Source of the DNA: Rhizobium sp. BK196
Lineage (GTDB): Bacteria; Pseudomonadota; Alphaproteobacteria; Rhizobiales; Rhizobiaceae
DNA length: 64,000 nt
Assembly (NCBI RefSeq): GCF_014193255.1
Contig: NZ_JACHZB010000001.1
Span: 962,018-1,026,017, forward strand
Direction of reading: 5' to 3'
The notes below the pieces were generated by a model that searched no databases, was not told the DNA's origin, and saw only the letters and a list, made by a program, of their open reading frames with translations. Position numbers and translations under genes: made by a program. Positions 19,063 through 28,244 of the stretch are shown piece after piece (the stretch's first letter is position 1; each line of letters starts with the position of its first letter).

Positions 19063-20487
19063 TTAGGTCCGCCTCTTCTTGCCCTCAAACGGATTGTCCG
19101 GCGACCGGTAATGGATCCGGATTGGTACGCTCGGCATATCGAAATCCGCACGCAGCCCGTTAATCAGATAGCGCGTATAGGATTCCGGCAGGGCGTCGGA
19201 GCGGGTGCAGGACACCATGAAGGCCGGCGGGCGGGCCTTTACCTGCGTCATATATTTGAGCTTGATGCGGCGGCCGGACACAGCCGGTGGCGGATGCTGG
19301 ACCTGCTGTTGCTCCAGCCAGCGATTGAGCTTGGCGGTGGAGATGCGCTTGTTCCAGACACGGTCCGTATCGATGATCGACTGCATGAGCTTGTCGAGCC
19401 CCCAGCCGGTCTGGCCGGAGATCGGCACGGCGCGGATGCCGCGCGCCTGCGGCAGCAGCCGGTCGGTCTTTTCGCGCAGGTCGGCAAGTACCGCCTGACG
19501 ATCCTCGATCATGTCCCACTTGTTGAAAGCGAGAACGGCCGCGCGGCCTTCGCGCAGCACGAGGTCAACGATATGCAGATCCTGCTTCTCGAAGGGGATC
19601 GTCGCATCGAAGACGATAACGACGGTTTCGGCAAAGCGGATCGCACGTAAAGCATCAGCGACGGAAAGCCTTTCCAGCTTCTCGATCACCTTGGCCTTGC
19701 GGCGCATGCCGGCCGTATCGAACATTTTGATGGTGCGACCGCGCCAATCCCATTCCACGGAGATGGAATCGCGTGTAATGCCGGCTTCCGGCCCCGTCAG
19801 TAGCCGGTCTTCGCCGAGGAAGCGGTTGATCAGCGTCGACTTGCCGGCATTCGGACGACCGACAATTGCCACGCGTAGCGGCTTGGTGTCGTCATAGGCG
19901 GGCTCTTCGTCTTCTTCGCCCTCTTCACCGGCCAACTGCGGCAGATCGACGTCAGTGACGGCAACATCGTCCTTCGACGGATAAGCGACATCCTCGCCGA
20001 GCGCAGCAACGATGGCGTCGCGCAGATCGAGCATACCCTGCCCATGTTCGGCCGAAATCGGCACGGGTTCGCCGAGCCCCAGCGAATAGGCATCATAGAA
20101 ACCGCTGTCGGAACCGCGCGCCTCGGACTTGTTGGCTACGAGCACGACCGGCTTGCCGCGACGGCGCAGCATCTCGCCGAGTGCCGTATCGACCGGCGTC
20201 AGCCCGGTTTTGGCATCGACGACGAAGAGCGATAGATCGGCCTCGTCGATTGCCGTTTCCGTCTGCTGGCGCATGCGGCCCTGCAGGCTCTCATCCGTCA
20301 TCTCTTCGAGACCGGCCGTATCGACAATTGTGAAACGCAGGTCGATAAGCCGCGCTTCACCCGGACGGCGGTCGCGGGTCACGCCGGGCGTGTCATCGAC
20401 AAGCGCAAGCTTCTTCCCGACCAGCCGGTTGAAAAGCGTCGACTTACCGACATTCGGGCGTCCGACGATGGCGACCGTAAAACTCAT
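19063..20487 (-). CDS. der: ribosome biogenesis GTPase Der (EngA)
   Basis: A 474-aa protein with the tandem GTPase arrangement unique to EngA/Der. The first G1 motif GRPNVGKST is at 9-17 and the second, GRPNAGKST, at 210-218. An acidic linker ([10 protein letters not shown]) separates the domains, and a KH-like domain with a basic tail ends the protein. It is required for 50S subunit maturation. The YfgM-like gene upstream is 15 bases away on the same strand and probably co-transcribed. Confidence 0.96.
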   Translation of the reverse strand: MSFTVAIVGRPNVGKSTLFNRLVGKKLALVDDTPGVTRDRRPGEARLIDLRFTIVDTAGLEEMTDESLQGRMRQQTETAIDEADLSLFVVDAKTGLTPVDTALGEMLRRRGKPVVLVANKSEARGSDSGFYDAYSLGLGEPVPISAEHGQGMLDLRDAIVAALGEDVAYPSKDDVAVTDVDLPQLAGEEGEEDEEPAYDDTKPLRVAIVGRPNAGKSTLINRFLGEDRLLTGPEAGITRDSISVEWDWRGRTIKMFDTAGMRRKAKVIEKLERLSVADALRAIRFAETVVIVFDATIPFEKQDLHIVDLVLREGRAAVLAFNKWDMIEDRQAVLADLREKTDRLLPQARGIRAVPISGQTGWGLDKLMQSIIDTDRVWNKRISTAKLNRWLEQQQVQHPPPAVSGRRIKLKYMTQVKARPPAFMVSCTRSDALPESYTRYLINGLRADFDMPSVPIRIHYRSPDNPFEGKKRRT

Positions 20488-20502
20488 TATTTTCCCTTAA
20501 GC

Positions 20503-21186
20503 TCAGCCCTGCGCGGCGGGCGCCTTGCCGGATGCGGTGATGAGATCAAGCATCATATGGGCACGATTGGCAACACCGCGCGGGCTGTCCACATCGTCGA
20601 CGATCGACTGGAACCACTGACGCGCCTGTGCCATGTTGCCGGCCTTGTAGGCGGCAAGCCCAAGCGCCTCGCGTGCCGAATGGCGGAAGGCATTGCCCGG
20701 CACGGCCATTTCCTCGACGGCAGCAGAAACCTGCTCATAGGTGCCGTTCTCGATCAGCAGCCAGCCGGCGCGCATCTTTGCGGCATCCTGCACGGCAGCC
20801 GGAACGGACTTATCCTTCGCGATGGTCTGGAAGGACGCGATCGCGCCAGCATTGTCGCCCTTCTGCGATTGAACGGTCGCGGCACGCATGCGCGCCAGAA
20901 CCGGGTAAGCGCCGTGGCCTTCCTTCTCCAGCTTGTCGAGAGCGGCGAGCGCCTCGTCGGTCTTGTTCTCGTCGGCAAGCTTCATCGCCGCCAGGAACTG
21001 GTCGCCAGCGCCAGAGGACGCGTTGCTGTCCCAATATTCATAGGCGACCTTGCCGATGGTTCCGAGGACGATAAGAACGGCAACGGCAATGATATAGCGG
21101 CCGAACCGGCGCCATGCGCCCTTCATCTGGTCGGAACGCAGTTCCTCATTGACTTCACGAATGAAGCTGTCGTCGTTGAATGCCAT
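20503..21186 (-). CDS. YfgM-like tetratricopeptide membrane protein
   Basis: A 227-aa protein with a short cytoplasmic N-terminus (FNDDSFIREVNEELRSDQMK), one transmembrane helix at about 26-48, and a periplasmic TPR-like alpha-helical domain. This matches the YfgM/DUF2133-type ancillary translocon subunit; in E. coli YfgM associates with PpiD and SecYEG. The start at 21186 is the family one; an ATG 10 codons upstream adds a Pro-rich non-conserved tail. It precedes der, an arrangement also seen in gamma-proteobacteria. Confidence 0.8.
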   Translation of the reverse strand: MAFNDDSFIREVNEELRSDQMKGAWRRFGRYIIAVAVLIVLGTIGKVAYEYWDSNASSGAGDQFLAAMKLADENKTDEALAALDKLEKEGHGAYPVLARMRAATVQSQKGDNAGAIASFQTIAKDKSVPAAVQDAAKMRAGWLLIENGTYEQVSAAVEEMAVPGNAFRHSAREALGLAAYKAGNMAQARQWFQSIVDDVDSPRGVANRAHMMLDLITASGKAPAAQG

Positions 21187-21287
21187 TCTCGTCTCCGGCC
21201 GCGGATGCCCATGCATAGTGCAAAACGCACATTGTCGGGCCTTCTACTCCATTTTGCGGCCGTTGTAAGGGGGATATCGCAGAATCG

Positions 21288-21884
21288 TCAGGAAGCGAGC
21301 ATCGGCAGCGGCGCGACACCGATCAGCCATTCGTGAACGCGCCAGATCATCAGCGCCCAGACGACCACGCCGATGATGACGGCGTAGATGTCATATTTGG
21401 CCGAAACGAAAACCTGCGGCGTGATCTCGCCGCGGCGCTCGCGCCGCTTCAGCGAAATGCGCACCACCACGCCCCAGGCAAGGAATGCAGCAAAGAGCAG
21501 CACCGAATAGGCCTCGCCATTCGACAGAAGATGGGCCAGCGCCCAGATCTTCACCGACAGTACGATCGGGTGTTTCGTCTTCGTCTTGATATAGCCGGCC
21601 GGCAGGAAACCGGAAACCAGACAGATCACTGCTACCAGCATCAGGGTGACGGTCAGATGCGCCATGCCCATCGGCGGATTGTAGAGCAAGCCGATCGGCT
21701 CGCTGCGGGCGGCGCCAAAGGCGTAGATGACGAAGATCAGCGTCAGGATGCTGGCAATCGAGTGGAAGGCGATCCAGACGGACTTGCCCACTCTGTCAAT
21801 CATCGCCTGCCGGAAGCCCGGAACGATGACGCGGATGAGATGCAGGCCGAGGAAGAGAATGAGGCTGAGGACGAGCAGAGCCAT
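21288..21884 (-). CDS. nnrU: NnrU family membrane protein
   Basis: A 198-aa protein with about six transmembrane helices. The segments LHLIRVIVPGFRQAMIDRVG, the LYNPPMGMAHL loop and the TKHPIVLSVKIWALAHLLSNG block identify the NnrU family. NnrU is linked to nitrite/nitric oxide reductase gene clusters in rhizobia and is related to isoprenylcysteine-methyltransferase-like membrane enzymes. No denitrification gene is adjacent, so its role here may be different. Confidence 0.85.
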   Translation of the reverse strand: MALLVLSLILFLGLHLIRVIVPGFRQAMIDRVGKSVWIAFHSIASILTLIFVIYAFGAARSEPIGLLYNPPMGMAHLTVTLMLVAVICLVSGFLPAGYIKTKTKHPIVLSVKIWALAHLLSNGEAYSVLLFAAFLAWGVVVRISLKRRERRGEITPQVFVSAKYDIYAVIIGVVVWALMIWRVHEWLIGVAPLPMLAS

Positions 21885-21992
21885 GATGATCTGATTTTCC
21901 TATTTTGACGGTCGACAATGAATTACCGGCAGACGGCGATAATTGAAAGCAAGACCGCAGCTTCGCCGCAATTCTGTAACAGGAAAACCGCA

Positions 21993-23003
21993 ATGCAAAT
22001 TGTCGCGGTGCCCATGTTTCGTTCTGTTTTTTCTGCCTCTATCGCCTTATCGCTCATTTCTCCCGCCGTTGCGGGTGCAGCAGACAGGCCGAAACAGCTC
22101 GTCATCGTCTCCTTCGACGGCGCCCACGACAATGCGCTCTGGCAGAAGAGCCGCGAGATGGCGGCGAAGAACAGCGCCCATTTCACTTATTTCCTCTCCT
22201 GCACTTTCCTGATGAATCAGGAGGCGAAAAAAGCCTACCAAGCCCCTCATCAGAAACGCGGAAAATCCAATGTCGGCTTCGCACAAAGCGACGACGAGAT
22301 CCGCGAACGTCTCGGCAATATCTGGCACGCTCACCTCGAGGGCCACGATATATCCAGCCATGCCTGCGGCCATTTCGACGGCCGACAGTGGAGTGAGGCG
22401 GACTGGTTAGCCGAATACGCGACTTTCAAGGCAACCCTGAAGAGCGCCTGGAAGGGCGTCGGGCTGGAAGAGCCTGCCGGCTGGCAGGATCTTGTCGACC
22501 ATGGCATCAAGGGTTTTCGCGCACCTTACCTATCCACCGGCGGCGGTGCCGACATGATCGCGGCCGAGAAGAAGGCCGGCTTCACCTATGATGCAAGCCT
22601 CGTCACCAGGGGACCGGCCATGCCGGTCGAGGAAAACGGCATCATCCGCTTCGGCCTGCCGCTCATCCCCGAAGGTCCGAGCGAAAAGCCTGTTATCGGC
22701 ATGGATTACAATCTCTTCGTCCGCCACTCCAAGGGCGAAGAGGATTCCGCCGACAGCGCCGCCTTTGAGGACCGCGCCTATACCGCCTTCAGGGAAGCCT
22801 TCGACAAGCAATATGCTGGCAGCCGCATTCCCCTGCAGTTGGGCTTCCACTTCGTGGAAATGAACGGCGGCGCTTATTGGCGCGCGCTCGACAGGCTGGT
22901 CAGCGACGTTTGCCGCCGAGCGGATGTTGCCTGCGTCAGCTATTCGGAAGCAATCCCGATGATCGAAGTTCGCGGCAGGCTGCAAGAGACGTCGGGGTTG
23001 TAA
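21993..23003 (+). CDS. secreted polysaccharide deacetylase family protein
   Basis: A 336-aa NodB-homology protein. ATG 21993 has AGGA upstream and gives a signal peptide ending near VAGAA. The start of the mature domain (LVIVSFDGAHDNALWQ) has the catalytic-type Asp of the first motif, although the usual second Asp is replaced (DGAHD). HDISSHACGHFDG matches the H-x-x-x-H metal motif, and GFRAPYL the third motif. A carbohydrate or peptidoglycan deacetylase is likely but the substrate is unknown. A strong bidirectional terminator follows. Confidence 0.8.
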   Translation: MQIVAVPMFRSVFSASIALSLISPAVAGAADRPKQLVIVSFDGAHDNALWQKSREMAAKNSAHFTYFLSCTFLMNQEAKKAYQAPHQKRGKSNVGFAQSDDEIRERLGNIWHAHLEGHDISSHACGHFDGRQWSEADWLAEYATFKATLKSAWKGVGLEEPAGWQDLVDHGIKGFRAPYLSTGGGADMIAAEKKAGFTYDASLVTRGPAMPVEENGIIRFGLPLIPEGPSEKPVIGMDYNLFVRHSKGEEDSADSAAFEDRAYTAFREAFDKQYAGSRIPLQLGFHFVEMNGGAYWRALDRLVSDVCRRADVACVSYSEAIPMIEVRGRLQETSGL

Positions 23004-23084
23004 GAGCCTGATACTTTAAAAACTTGGATATTCAACAACGGCCTGCATCAGTCGCCGTTACCGCGATGGGCATTCAGAAAAGAT

Positions 23085-23110
23085 GGGCCGCCGTTTCGGC
23101 GGCCCTTTTT
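23085..23110 (+). terminator. bidirectional terminator between deacetylase and bacA
   Basis: A 9-bp stem GGGCCGCCG (23085-23093) with CGGCGGCCC (23097-23105) and a 3-base loop is followed by five T residues on the plus strand. A-rich bases precede it, giving a shorter T-run on the minus strand, so it can end both the deacetylase transcript and the convergent bacA transcript. Confidence 0.85.
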
Positions 23111-23117
23111 GTTGGTA

Positions 23118-24377
23118 TCAGCCATCGGCGTGAACGACACCGGCCTCGCGCTCCAGATAGCGCTGGTCGATCTCAGGTAGAGGCTCGTCGTCGATCGCTG
23201 CTTCGAAAGCTCGAAGACGCTTATGGATGGAGAGCAATTCGATGATCGTCGTCCAGGAATTGACGAGATATTGGAAGGAATTGCTGACCTGGCCGAAAGC
23301 GGTCAGAATTTGCTGAAAGATGCCGTAGGTAATTTTATGCGCCACGATCGTGGGAATAAGCATGATCACCAGGAAATTCGCGTCGGCCTGAAGGTAAAAA
23401 TAGCGCGCAATATTAAAATAGAGATAGTGCCAATACATCCGGAAGTAATTCCTCCGAACATTGCTAAAAAGCTCCCTGACCGTTACTGGCTGAGCACGTT
23501 CCTCGTGGTCCTCGCCATAGACAAGCTCCTTACGATATGCCGCTTCAACGCGTTGGTTGCGAAAGTTCAGGCCAGGAAGCTTGATCCCCACTGTCGCCAA
23601 GAGAATAGTACCGAAAGCAGACCAGAAGATCGCCAGCCAGAAAAGAGCATGCGGCACTTCCCCTAGCAACGGCAATTCGGAAACATAGCTCGACAAGGCG
23701 AAGAGAATGGGAAGAAAGACAATAAGCGTCATGACCGAATTGATAAGAGTGATACCCAGCCCCTCGAGTGTGGATGAGAAGCGCATCGTATCTTCCTGAA
23801 CGCGCTGGGAAGCGCCTTCGATATGGCGCAGTTTACTCCACCGAGACATATAGAAGTTGTTCATCGCAGCTCGCCAGCGGAAGATGTAATGGCTAGTAAA
23901 GAATTCCGTCAGCACTCCAACACCCATGCTGAGGAATGCCACCTGAGCAAAGATGATCTGGAGATTATAAAAATCCCAGACGGAAATGCCTTCCTTCCCA
24001 GCCAACGCGTTTTGGAGAAGGTCCCCAAACGGACGCCTGAAATTATTAATGACAACCGAAACCTGGACCCCGAAATAGGTGACGAGGATGATCAGCAGCG
24101 TTCCCCAGACGGACCAGACTGTCCAGGGGTGGCCTCGTGAAAGCAGCGTCCAGACGCCTCCGAACAGACCGAGGCACAGAAGAAGATAAGAATAGAACCA
24201 CAGATTCGATGGCAGCGCAAAATAGCTGAGGTCGTAGGGTTCATCTTGCGGATGCACGAAGCCCAGCGAATTTCCTATTCCTTCTACTGCGAAATACCAC
24301 CCGAGAATGCAGATCAATGCCCAGATGGCGGCAGACGTAAAAAACAGCTTCGGTCGGGGGAAGAAGGAATGAAACAC
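23118..24377 (-). CDS. bacA: peptide transporter BacA (SbmA/BacA family)
   Basis: A 419-aa inner-membrane protein with about seven to eight helices, matching rhizobial BacA nearly throughout: [12 protein letters not shown] at the N-terminus, [36 protein letters not shown] block, [20 protein letters not shown] and [20 protein letters not shown]. BacA imports peptides by proton motive force and in Sinorhizobium is needed to survive plant NCR peptides. The start is a GTG at 24377, aligned with the family N-terminus and its usual 420 residues; an upstream GTG at 24425 would add 16 atypical residues. Confidence 0.92.
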   Translation of the reverse strand: MFHSFFPRPKLFFTSAAIWALICILGWYFAVEGIGNSLGFVHPQDEPYDLSYFALPSNLWFYSYLLLCLGLFGGVWTLLSRGHPWTVWSVWGTLLIILVTYFGVQVSVVINNFRRPFGDLLQNALAGKEGISVWDFYNLQIIFAQVAFLSMGVGVLTEFFTSHYIFRWRAAMNNFYMSRWSKLRHIEGASQRVQEDTMRFSSTLEGLGITLINSVMTLIVFLPILFALSSYVSELPLLGEVPHALFWLAIFWSAFGTILLATVGIKLPGLNFRNQRVEAAYRKELVYGEDHEERAQPVTVRELFSNVRRNYFRMYWHYLYFNIARYFYLQADANFLVIMLIPTIVAHKITYGIFQQILTAFGQVSNSFQYLVNSWTTIIELLSIHKRLRAFEAAIDDEPLPEIDQRYLEREAGVVHADG

Positions 24378-24499
24378 GGGGGATTTGCTTTCCTGAACTG
24401 GAACCTCGAAAGAGTGGCGAACCACTGCTTGCGCGGAAATTAAGGCAGTTCGAAGAAAGCAGCAATGGGCTCAAGCCATTGTTACGCACTTGTAACCAC

Positions 24500-25681
24500 T
24501 TAAGGGATTTTCTTCATCACCGGCGTGACCAGAGCCGCGCAGAAAACCAGCACGATTGCGGCGATAATGGTCGGCAGCACGAAATTTCCCGTTATTTGCG
24601 CGATCCAGCCGGCAACGATGGGCCCGATGATCTGGCCGACCCCGAAGGCGGCCGTCATCAGCGCCAGGATGCGGCGCGGGCTTTCCGGTGAAAGCCGGCG
24701 GCCGATCTGCAATCCATAGGCGGTGATGGCAAGGAACGTGGCGCCGAACAGCGCGCCGCCGATCAATGGTGCCACCGAATGCGGCAGTTCCACCGTTGCA
24801 AGCACGCCGATCGCCTCGATGATGAGCGCCGCTACATAGACGCCGCCGATCCCGAGCGAGCGCACGAGGGGCCTCCAGATAAACAGTGCAATCGTCGCCG
24901 TCAGCCCCGCAATGAACCAGCAGAGAAATTCGACGGTCGGTCCCGACGCGCTCATGCGGGCGATGGCGACGAGGAAGGTTGCGGTGATGACATAGCCGAA
25001 ACCGAACAACCCGTAGGACAAGGTGAATAATATCATCGGCCGGCTCCAGACCAGAGGCGGCTCCTTCGCCTGCCCGTTGCGGACCGGCGCCTTCGGCAGC
25101 AAGGCCCAGACGAGGACGAGGCTGACGAGGCAGAAGAGCGCGCCGCCGATCCAGTCCGCCCGCCAGCCGCCGGCTGCATCGTCAAAGATATAACCGAGCG
25201 CGAACACCGTGACCGAGGAAATCGCGATCCCCGCCCCCGGGCCGCCGAAATGTGCCGCCTGAACGTGGTCATTGCCGGCAGCTGCCCCGTGGCTCAGTAC
25301 GATCGCGGACGCGAAGACCAGCGTGAAGGCACTCGCGACGCCGGCCAGAAAACGAATGACAGCAAAAAGCATCACCGAATTCACTGCCGCCATAGCGGCC
25401 AGCAGAATTGCCGTCGCAAACAGGGAAAGCAGCGCCACCAGCCGCTCGCGCCCCGCCGCCCAGCCGTAAGCAGCCAGAACCGCGCCAACGAGATACCCGA
25501 CGAAATTGGCAGAAGCGATGAAACCAGCATCGGCTGCCGAAAGCGGCACGCCGACCATCATGCCGGGCAAGATCGGCGTGAAGGAAAAGCGCCCGAAACC
25601 CATGGCCGCCGCCATGGCGACGGCACCTGCGAGCGCTGTGGTGATAAGATTGACCGGGCGGTCGTCATTGGGAGCCAACAT
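24500..25681 (-). CDS. YbfB/YjiJ-family MFS transporter
   Basis: A 393-aa protein with about twelve transmembrane helices. The N-terminal AMGFGRFSFTPILPGMM and the middle GPGAGIAISS segments are typical of the YbfB/YjiJ MFS family, whose substrates are mostly unknown. It diverges from a PadR-type regulator; a PadR-like dyad lies between them, so the pump is a probable target of that regulator. Confidence 0.82.
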   Translation of the reverse strand: MLAPNDDRPVNLITTALAGAVAMAAAMGFGRFSFTPILPGMMVGVPLSAADAGFIASANFVGYLVGAVLAAYGWAAGRERLVALLSLFATAILLAAMAAVNSVMLFAVIRFLAGVASAFTLVFASAIVLSHGAAAGNDHVQAAHFGGPGAGIAISSVTVFALGYIFDDAAGGWRADWIGGALFCLVSLVLVWALLPKAPVRNGQAKEPPLVWSRPMILFTLSYGLFGFGYVITATFLVAIARMSASGPTVEFLCWFIAGLTATIALFIWRPLVRSLGIGGVYVAALIIEAIGVLATVELPHSVAPLIGGALFGATFLAITAYGLQIGRRLSPESPRRILALMTAAFGVGQIIGPIVAGWIAQITGNFVLPTIIAAIVLVFCAALVTPVMKKIP

Positions 25682-25780
25682 GCCGCTGTTTATCGCGCTG
25701 CACCATGGCCGTCACAAGTGACTAATTCTGATGGGTTCTTCAATTTCACGAACAGATTTTTCGCAGCCGCCCCTTGAATG

Positions 25781-25800
25781 ACATATCTTACGATATATGT
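25781..25800. promoter_or_regulatory. PadR-type dyad between MFS and PadR genes
   Basis: ACATAT (25781-25786) and ATATGT (25795-25800) are exact reverse complements separated by 8 bases, matching the ATGT/ACAT half-sites described for PadR regulators. The site is 44 bases upstream of the padR-like ATG and within the divergent spacer. Confidence 0.55.
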
Positions 25801-25843
25801 TTGCGACATAGTGAGCGATACATCTGGCACAGAGGAGTTCGTC

Positions 25844-26467
25844 ATGAGAGGTTTTCGAGGTGGCTTCGTCGGCGAGGCGATGCGTATGGGAATGGGCCGC
25901 CGGTTTTCCGCCGGCGAATTGCAGACGATCCTGCTGGCGCTGCTCAAGGAGCGTCCCAGCCACGGTTATGAACTGATCAAGACGCTGGAGGAGCGCTCCG
26001 GGGGCTTTTACGTCCCAAGCCCGGGCGTCATCTATCCGGCGCTGACCTATCTGGAAGAGACCGGACTGGCGGAAGTGGAAAACGACGGGGCAAAGAAGCT
26101 CTACAAGATCACCGAGGCTGGCCGTCAGAAGGTGGAAGAAAACCGCGACATGATAGACCAGACGCTTGCCAAGCTGGAGCGCATTGCCGAGGGCATGGCC
26201 TTCGTTAACCGCATGTTCGATCCCGACCAGCCCCAAGGCGGTAGCGGTGGGGGCCGCGATGGCCGCGGCCATCGGCGTCGTGATCACGAGGACGATGAAT
26301 TCGGCCGCGACCACAGCAACGTCCATGCCGCACGCCAGCTGTTGCGTTCCGCCCTGCGCATGCGCCATCCCTGGTCAACAAGCGAGGCTGCCAGGATTTC
26401 CGGGATTCTGGAGCGTGCAGCCATGGAGATTCTGCAGGGCGGCAAGACCGACCCGCAGCAGGACTAA
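25844..26467 (+). CDS. PadR-family transcriptional regulator
   Basis: A 207-aa regulator. The start ATG at 25844 has AGAGGAG upstream. Residues 20-100 form the PadR winged helix (LQTILLALLKERPSHGYELIKTLEERSGG, with SPGVIYPALTYLEETGLAE). After a helical dimerisation segment comes a Gly/Asp/His/Arg-rich low-complexity stretch of about 30 residues and then a C-terminal helix (AARISGILERAAMEIL). The rich linker is unusual and could bind metal. It probably regulates itself and the divergent MFS gene. Confidence 0.85.
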   Translation: MRGFRGGFVGEAMRMGMGRRFSAGELQTILLALLKERPSHGYELIKTLEERSGGFYVPSPGVIYPALTYLEETGLAEVENDGAKKLYKITEAGRQKVEENRDMIDQTLAKLERIAEGMAFVNRMFDPDQPQGGSGGGRDGRGHRRRDHEDDEFGRDHSNVHAARQLLRSALRMRHPWSTSEAARISGILERAAMEILQGGKTDPQQD

Positions 26468-26502
26468 CGTCGCTTGGGGTGGCGGCCTAAGTCGCCGCCC
26501 TA

Positions 26503-27099
26503 TCAGTCCCCGGCCTTCAGGAGACCGCTTGCCAAGGATCGGAATGCTTCGACGACCCTTGCCAGAACGGCATGAGGATCATCCGCTGCAGCGATCCAGA
26601 GTGCCGCGCTGAGCGACGCTCCGTTGAGCAGGCGGGCCGCGGCCTCCGCATCGACGGATCTGACTGTCCCTTCATCAATCAGCGCCTGCATGGTCTGGGT
26701 CGTCGTGCGAAGGCAGGCATTCTGGCTCGGCCATTGCGAGGGATCACCCAGCACAGCCGGTCCGTCGAGCAGCATGATGCGCTGGATTTCCGGCTCCAGC
26801 GCCATTTCGATATAGGCGGTGTATTCCGCGAGAAGGCCAAGCCAGGCCGTCTCCGCCCGGTCGCGCTCGGTGCGCAGCCGCTCCCCCATCTCTGCGTCGA
26901 TCTGATCGATCACGGCCTGCAGCAAGCCCTTCTTGTCGCCAAAATTATGATAAAGCGCGCCACGCGTCAGACCGACATCGGCGGTCAGGTCATCCATGGA
27001 TGCCGCCGCATAGCCCTTAACCGCGAAGGCTTTCCGGGCGGCCTGGATGAGCTTCGCCCGCGTCTGCTCCATCATCTGTATCCGGGTTCTTGCGGTCAT
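26503..27099 (-). CDS. TetR-family transcriptional regulator
   Basis: A 198-aa repressor with the TetR_N helix-turn-helix (about residues 12-58, containing YAAASMDDLTADVGLTRGALYHNFGDKKGLL) and a TetR_C ligand domain. The second of two adjacent ATGs is used because GGAG is then 6 bases upstream. It diverges from a Rid-family gene, and the spacer holds three matching ATACG-N3-CGTAT dyads, one inside the Rid promoter, so autoregulation and repression of the neighbour are likely. Confidence 0.86.
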   Translation of the reverse strand: MTARTRIQMMEQTRAKLIQAARKAFAVKGYAAASMDDLTADVGLTRGALYHNFGDKKGLLQAVIDQIDAEMGERLRTERDRAETAWLGLLAEYTAYIEMALEPEIQRIMLLDGPAVLGDPSQWPSQNACLRTTTQTMQALIDEGTVRSVDAEAAARLLNGASLSAALWIAAADDPHAVLARVVEAFRSLASGLLKAGD

Positions 27100-27118
27100 C
27101 ATGATCTCCAAAATTCAC

Positions 27119-27183
27119 ATACGCATCGTATGCGTATTGACATACGCCGCGTATCTCCTGATATATACACATACGGAGCGTAT
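27119..27183. promoter_or_regulatory. three ATACG-N3-CGTAT operators with embedded promoter
   Basis: Exact dyads ATACG-N3-CGTAT lie at 27119-27131, 27142-27154 and 27171-27183, with centres 23 and 29 bases apart. A rightward promoter with TTGACA at 27137-27142 and GATATA at 27160-27165 (17-base spacer) is centred on the middle dyad. Occupancy by the divergently encoded TetR protein would block both promoters. Confidence 0.75.
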
Positions 27184-27293
27184 ATCAATTGCGGCTCCGC
27201 ATGACGGGCGAGACCCGTATCCACGAATGCTTCCCCTCTCACGACGAACGCGTGTTCGGCGATGGGTACCTTTTTGTCTACAGGAGAAAAACA

Positions 27294-27692
27294 ATGACCA
27301 AGCGTGACGCGATTTTCCCAGCCGGCCGGCAGGCGCTCTATGAAATCAACCGCTATTCCGCGGCGATCCGTTCCGGCGACCTGCTCTTCGTCTCCGGCCA
27401 GGTCGGCAGCCGTGAGGACGGGTCGCCCGAGCCCGATTTCGCAAAGCAGGTGCAGCTTGCCTTCGACAATCTGAAAGCCGTGCTGGCGGCTGCCGGTGCC
27501 ACATTCGACGACGTCGTCGATGTCACGAGTTTCCATACCGATCCGGAAGCGCAGTGGCAGATCATCTCGGATATCAGAATGAAGGAAATCGGCGAGGCGC
27601 CCTATCCGAACTGGACGGCTGTCGGCGTAAACTGGCTGGCAGGCTTCGATTTCGAGATCAAGGTCATCGCCCGCCTGCCGCAGTCGGCCTGA
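27294..27692 (+). CDS. Rid-family (YjgF/YER057c/UK114) protein lacking the catalytic arginine
   Basis: A 132-aa Rid-superfamily protein (RYSAAIRSGDLLFVSGQVGS, FDNLKAVLAAAGATFDDVVDVTSF). The position of the catalytic arginine of true RidA imine deaminases (P-A-R-S context) reads PNWT here, so 2-iminobutyrate deaminase activity is doubtful; it fits the divergent Rid4-7-type groups. AGGAG precedes the ATG. It is controlled from a promoter overlapped by TetR-type operators and probably acts on a ligand-inducible catabolic or detoxification intermediate. Confidence 0.85.
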   Translation: MTKRDAIFPAGRQALYEINRYSAAIRSGDLLFVSGQVGSREDGSPEPDFAKQVQLAFDNLKAVLAAAGATFDDVVDVTSFHTDPEAQWQIISDIRMKEIGEAPYPNWTAVGVNWLAGFDFEIKVIARLPQSA

Positions 27693-27730
27693 AGCAAAAC
27701 ATGAGCGCCGCGCAAAGCGCATGCGGCGCT

Positions 27731-28213
27731 CTATGAAATCCTGATCACCTCAAGTTCCTGATCGCCGACAGCGACGATATCTCCAACGGCCTTACCCATG
27801 AGGAGCCGAGCGACCGGCGCGACATAGGAAATCGATCCGGCTTTCGGATCGGCCTCGTCCTCTCCGACGATGCGATATGTCTGGACGCGTCCATCGTCGC
27901 GGCTGAAGGTAACAGTGCTACCGAAGGCAACGATTTCAGCCGAAGCCGGAGCAGGAACGAGCTGAGCCGTGCGGACGCGTTCGACGAAATAGCGCAGGTC
28001 GCGCAGAGGGTTTGCCTGCTGCCGCCGCCGTTCGTTGACGTCTTCGATCGCGCTCGCAGCCTCATAGGCGTTACGCGCTTCCCGCACCTGCAGTTCGAGC
28101 GCCTTCAGTCCGGCTTCCGTGACGAGATTTGGATGAGGCGAAATCGCGCGATCCGGCAGCAGTGTTTCGGATGCGGTTTCGGCACTTTCTTCCTTGGTGA
28201 AGGCAACAGCCAT
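27731..28213 (-). CDS. GreA/GreB-family transcription elongation factor
   Basis: A 160-aa protein with a GreA-type layout: an N-terminal helical region (NLVTEAGLKALELQVREARNAYEAA) and a C-terminal FKBP-like domain (FGSTVTFSRDDGRVQTYRIVGEDEADPKAGSISYVAPVARLLMGK). It would bind the RNA polymerase secondary channel and relieve backtracking or alter initiation. Divergence in the N-terminal coiled coil suggests an accessory Gre-like paralogue rather than the housekeeping GreA. The start at 28213 has GGAGG upstream. Confidence 0.83.
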   Translation of the reverse strand: MAVAFTKEESAETASETLLPDRAISPHPNLVTEAGLKALELQVREARNAYEAASAIEDVNERRRQQANPLRDLRYFVERVRTAQLVPAPASAEIVAFGSTVTFSRDDGRVQTYRIVGEDEADPKAGSISYVAPVARLLMGKAVGDIVAVGDQELEVIRIS

Positions 28214-28244
28214 CTCGACCTCCAACAGTGAAGGGCGTTGCCCC

